The translations under genes and the position numbers were made by a program. Of a stretch of DNA of 50,549 nt, positions 49,680 through 50,549 are shown one piece after another. Each line of letters begins with the position of its first letter. Within the stretch, counting starts at the first letter, position 1. Location of the stretch: NCBI GenBank assembly GCA_026394155.1, contig JAPKYT010000086.1, forward strand, positions 1-50,549, read 5' to 3'. The notes beneath the pieces are model-generated. The model did no database searches. It had not been told where the DNA came from and saw nothing but the letters and a program-made list of their open reading frames with translations. The stretch is from a bacterium. Lineage in GTDB: Bacteria; Electryoneota; RPQS01.

Positions 49680-50549
49680 ATGATCAGGCGTCTTCTTCTG
49701 CTGCTGATAACGGTCGTCTGGCTGGCTCCGAGCGCGCAGGCGGCCCGCTCCTCGTCGCAGGATTCCCTCTACGAGCAGATTCGCCGGAACATCTCGCTCT
49801 TCGGCGACGTCTATCGCGAGATTACACTGCGCTACGTGGACACCATTGACCCCGAGAAATTCGTCCGCGCCGGCGTCGAAGGCATGCTTTCTACGCTCGA
49901 TCCCTACACCGTGTTCATTCCCGAAGATGAGACCGACGATCTCGATCTCATCACCTCCGGGCGATACGGCGGCGTGGGCATCGAAATCGGCGTGCGCGGC
50001 CGCGACAAGGTGCTCACCGTCATCTCGGCTATGGACGAGTCGCCCGCGCAGCGCGTCGGGATTCGCAGCGGCGACCGCATTATCGAAATTGACACGGTCT
50101 CCACTCAAGGTTTTTCCACCTCCGACGCGGCTCGTCTGTTGCGCGGCGCGGCCGGCACGCAAGTGCGGCTGTTGGTGGAACGCAGCGGCTCGAGCGAGCC
50201 CATCGAGTTCGTGATCACCCGTCGCGAGATTGAAATCAAAGACGTGCCTTACTCCGGTTTTGTGCAGCCGGGCGTCGGCTATGTCAAGCTGGCGCACTTC
50301 TCGCGCGGCGCCGCCGATGAACTCGACCAGGCATTGAGCGAATTGAAGAAGGGCGGCCTGCAATCGCTCATCCTCGACTTGCGCGGCAATCCGGGCGGAC
50401 TCTTGAGCAGCGCGGTGGCCGTGCTGCAACGCTTCTGTCTGAAGGGCGAGGACATTCTGGCGGTGCGCGGACGGAACGCAGAGAGCGATCAGGTTTTTCG
50501 CATGCAGGCTGATCCTGCTATCGGGGACATGCCGCTGGCGGTGTTGGTG
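49680..50549 (+). CDS. S41 family C-terminal processing protease (partial, 5' end)
   Basis: The first 290 residues of a CtpA/Prc-type exported serine protease; the gene runs off the window. GAGG lies 5 nt before the ATG, and a signal peptide follows (IRRLLLLLITVVWLAPSAQA). The N-terminal helical region ends in GMLSTLDPYTVFIPEDE. A PDZ domain (about 97-180: GGVGIEIGVRGR, SPAQRVGIRSGDRIIEIDTV) follows, then the start of the catalytic core (GYVKLAHFSRGAADEL, SLILDLRGNPGG). The Ser-Lys dyad lies beyond the window end. It follows tmk by 49 nt on the same strand. Confidence 0.93.
   Translation, partial: MIRRLLLLLITVVWLAPSAQAARSSSQDSLYEQIRRNISLFGDVYREITLRYVDTIDPEKFVRAGVEGMLSTLDPYTVFIPEDETDDLDLITSGRYGGVGIEIGVRGRDKVLTVISAMDESPAQRVGIRSGDRIIEIDTVSTQGFSTSDAARLLRGAAGTQVRLLVERSGSSEPIEFVITRREIEIKDVPYSGFVQPGVGYVKLAHFSRGAADELDQALSELKKGGLQSLILDLRGNPGGLLSSAVAVLQRFCLKGEDILAVRGRNAESDQVFRMQADPAIGDMPLAVLV

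Overview
The window looks like a chromosomal segment of an uncultured or poorly characterised bacterium of the FCB/candidate-phylum type, roughly Zixibacteria-, KSB1- or Eisenbacteria-like. This placement is inferred from several exported proteins that end in a type IX secretion (T9SS type A / FlgD-like) C-terminal domain with the PNPFN signature, from lipoproteins with an NPLDPES stretch, from KNH-type Ig repeats (PNGGE...W) and from G+C-rich codon use. No rRNA, tRNA, CRISPR array, phage or transposase gene was recognised.

Layout. 1-2100: minus-strand acyl-CoA dehydrogenase, PGPGW protein and DUF2784 protein. 2.7-8.5 kb: two secreted proteases, a subtilisin (S8) and a streptopain-like C10 peptidase, convergent across a repeat-rich gap. 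8.9-11.1 kb: a compact signalling operon (small XRE regulator, CheW, HDOD, CheB-type receiver) behind a near-perfect sigma-54 promoter and ended by an intrinsic terminator. 11.4-18.1 kb: OPT transporter, small membrane protein, and two overlapping DUF3857/transglutaminase-like proteins, one with and one without the catalytic Cys. 18.2-18.7 kb: a very small plus-strand gene that may encode a selenoprotein. 18.9-21.6 kb: queG divergent from a queuosine-precursor transporter, then tatC. 21.7-37.7 kb: exported-protein island with a protein of about 3287 residues (Asp-box propellers, 26 Ig-like repeats, sorting domain), two paralogous His/Gly-rich secreted proteins flanking an LVIVD-propeller protein, and the orphan 3' end of a lost sorting-domain gene. 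38.4-40.5 kb: tandem paralogous secreted proteins of unknown function. 40.6-46.7 kb: Ser/Thr kinase with PEGA domains, two TPR-type proteins, a GAF-AAA-Fis sigma-54 activator, and a lipoprotein. 47.0-50.5 kb: lgt, glutamine cyclotransferase, thymidylate kinase and the start of an S41 processing protease.

How the genes may work together. Three of the four intact sorting-domain genes, and the CheW/HDOD operon, each carry a GG-N10-GC (-24/-12) sigma-54-type promoter, with the -12 GC 45-50 nt before the start codon. The same window encodes an NtrC-family activator. This suggests a sigma-54 regulon joining surface or secreted proteins to a chemosensory-like module. The fourth sorting-domain gene (LVIVD) instead has a consensus sigma-70 promoter.

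Intergenic space is unusually rich in short dispersed repeats: G-tract palindromes with heptamer tails, a 70-120 bp composite element, a split palindrome, and tandem hairpins before tmk. Some reach into coding sequence, forming an interdomain linker, a stop codon and a translation leader.
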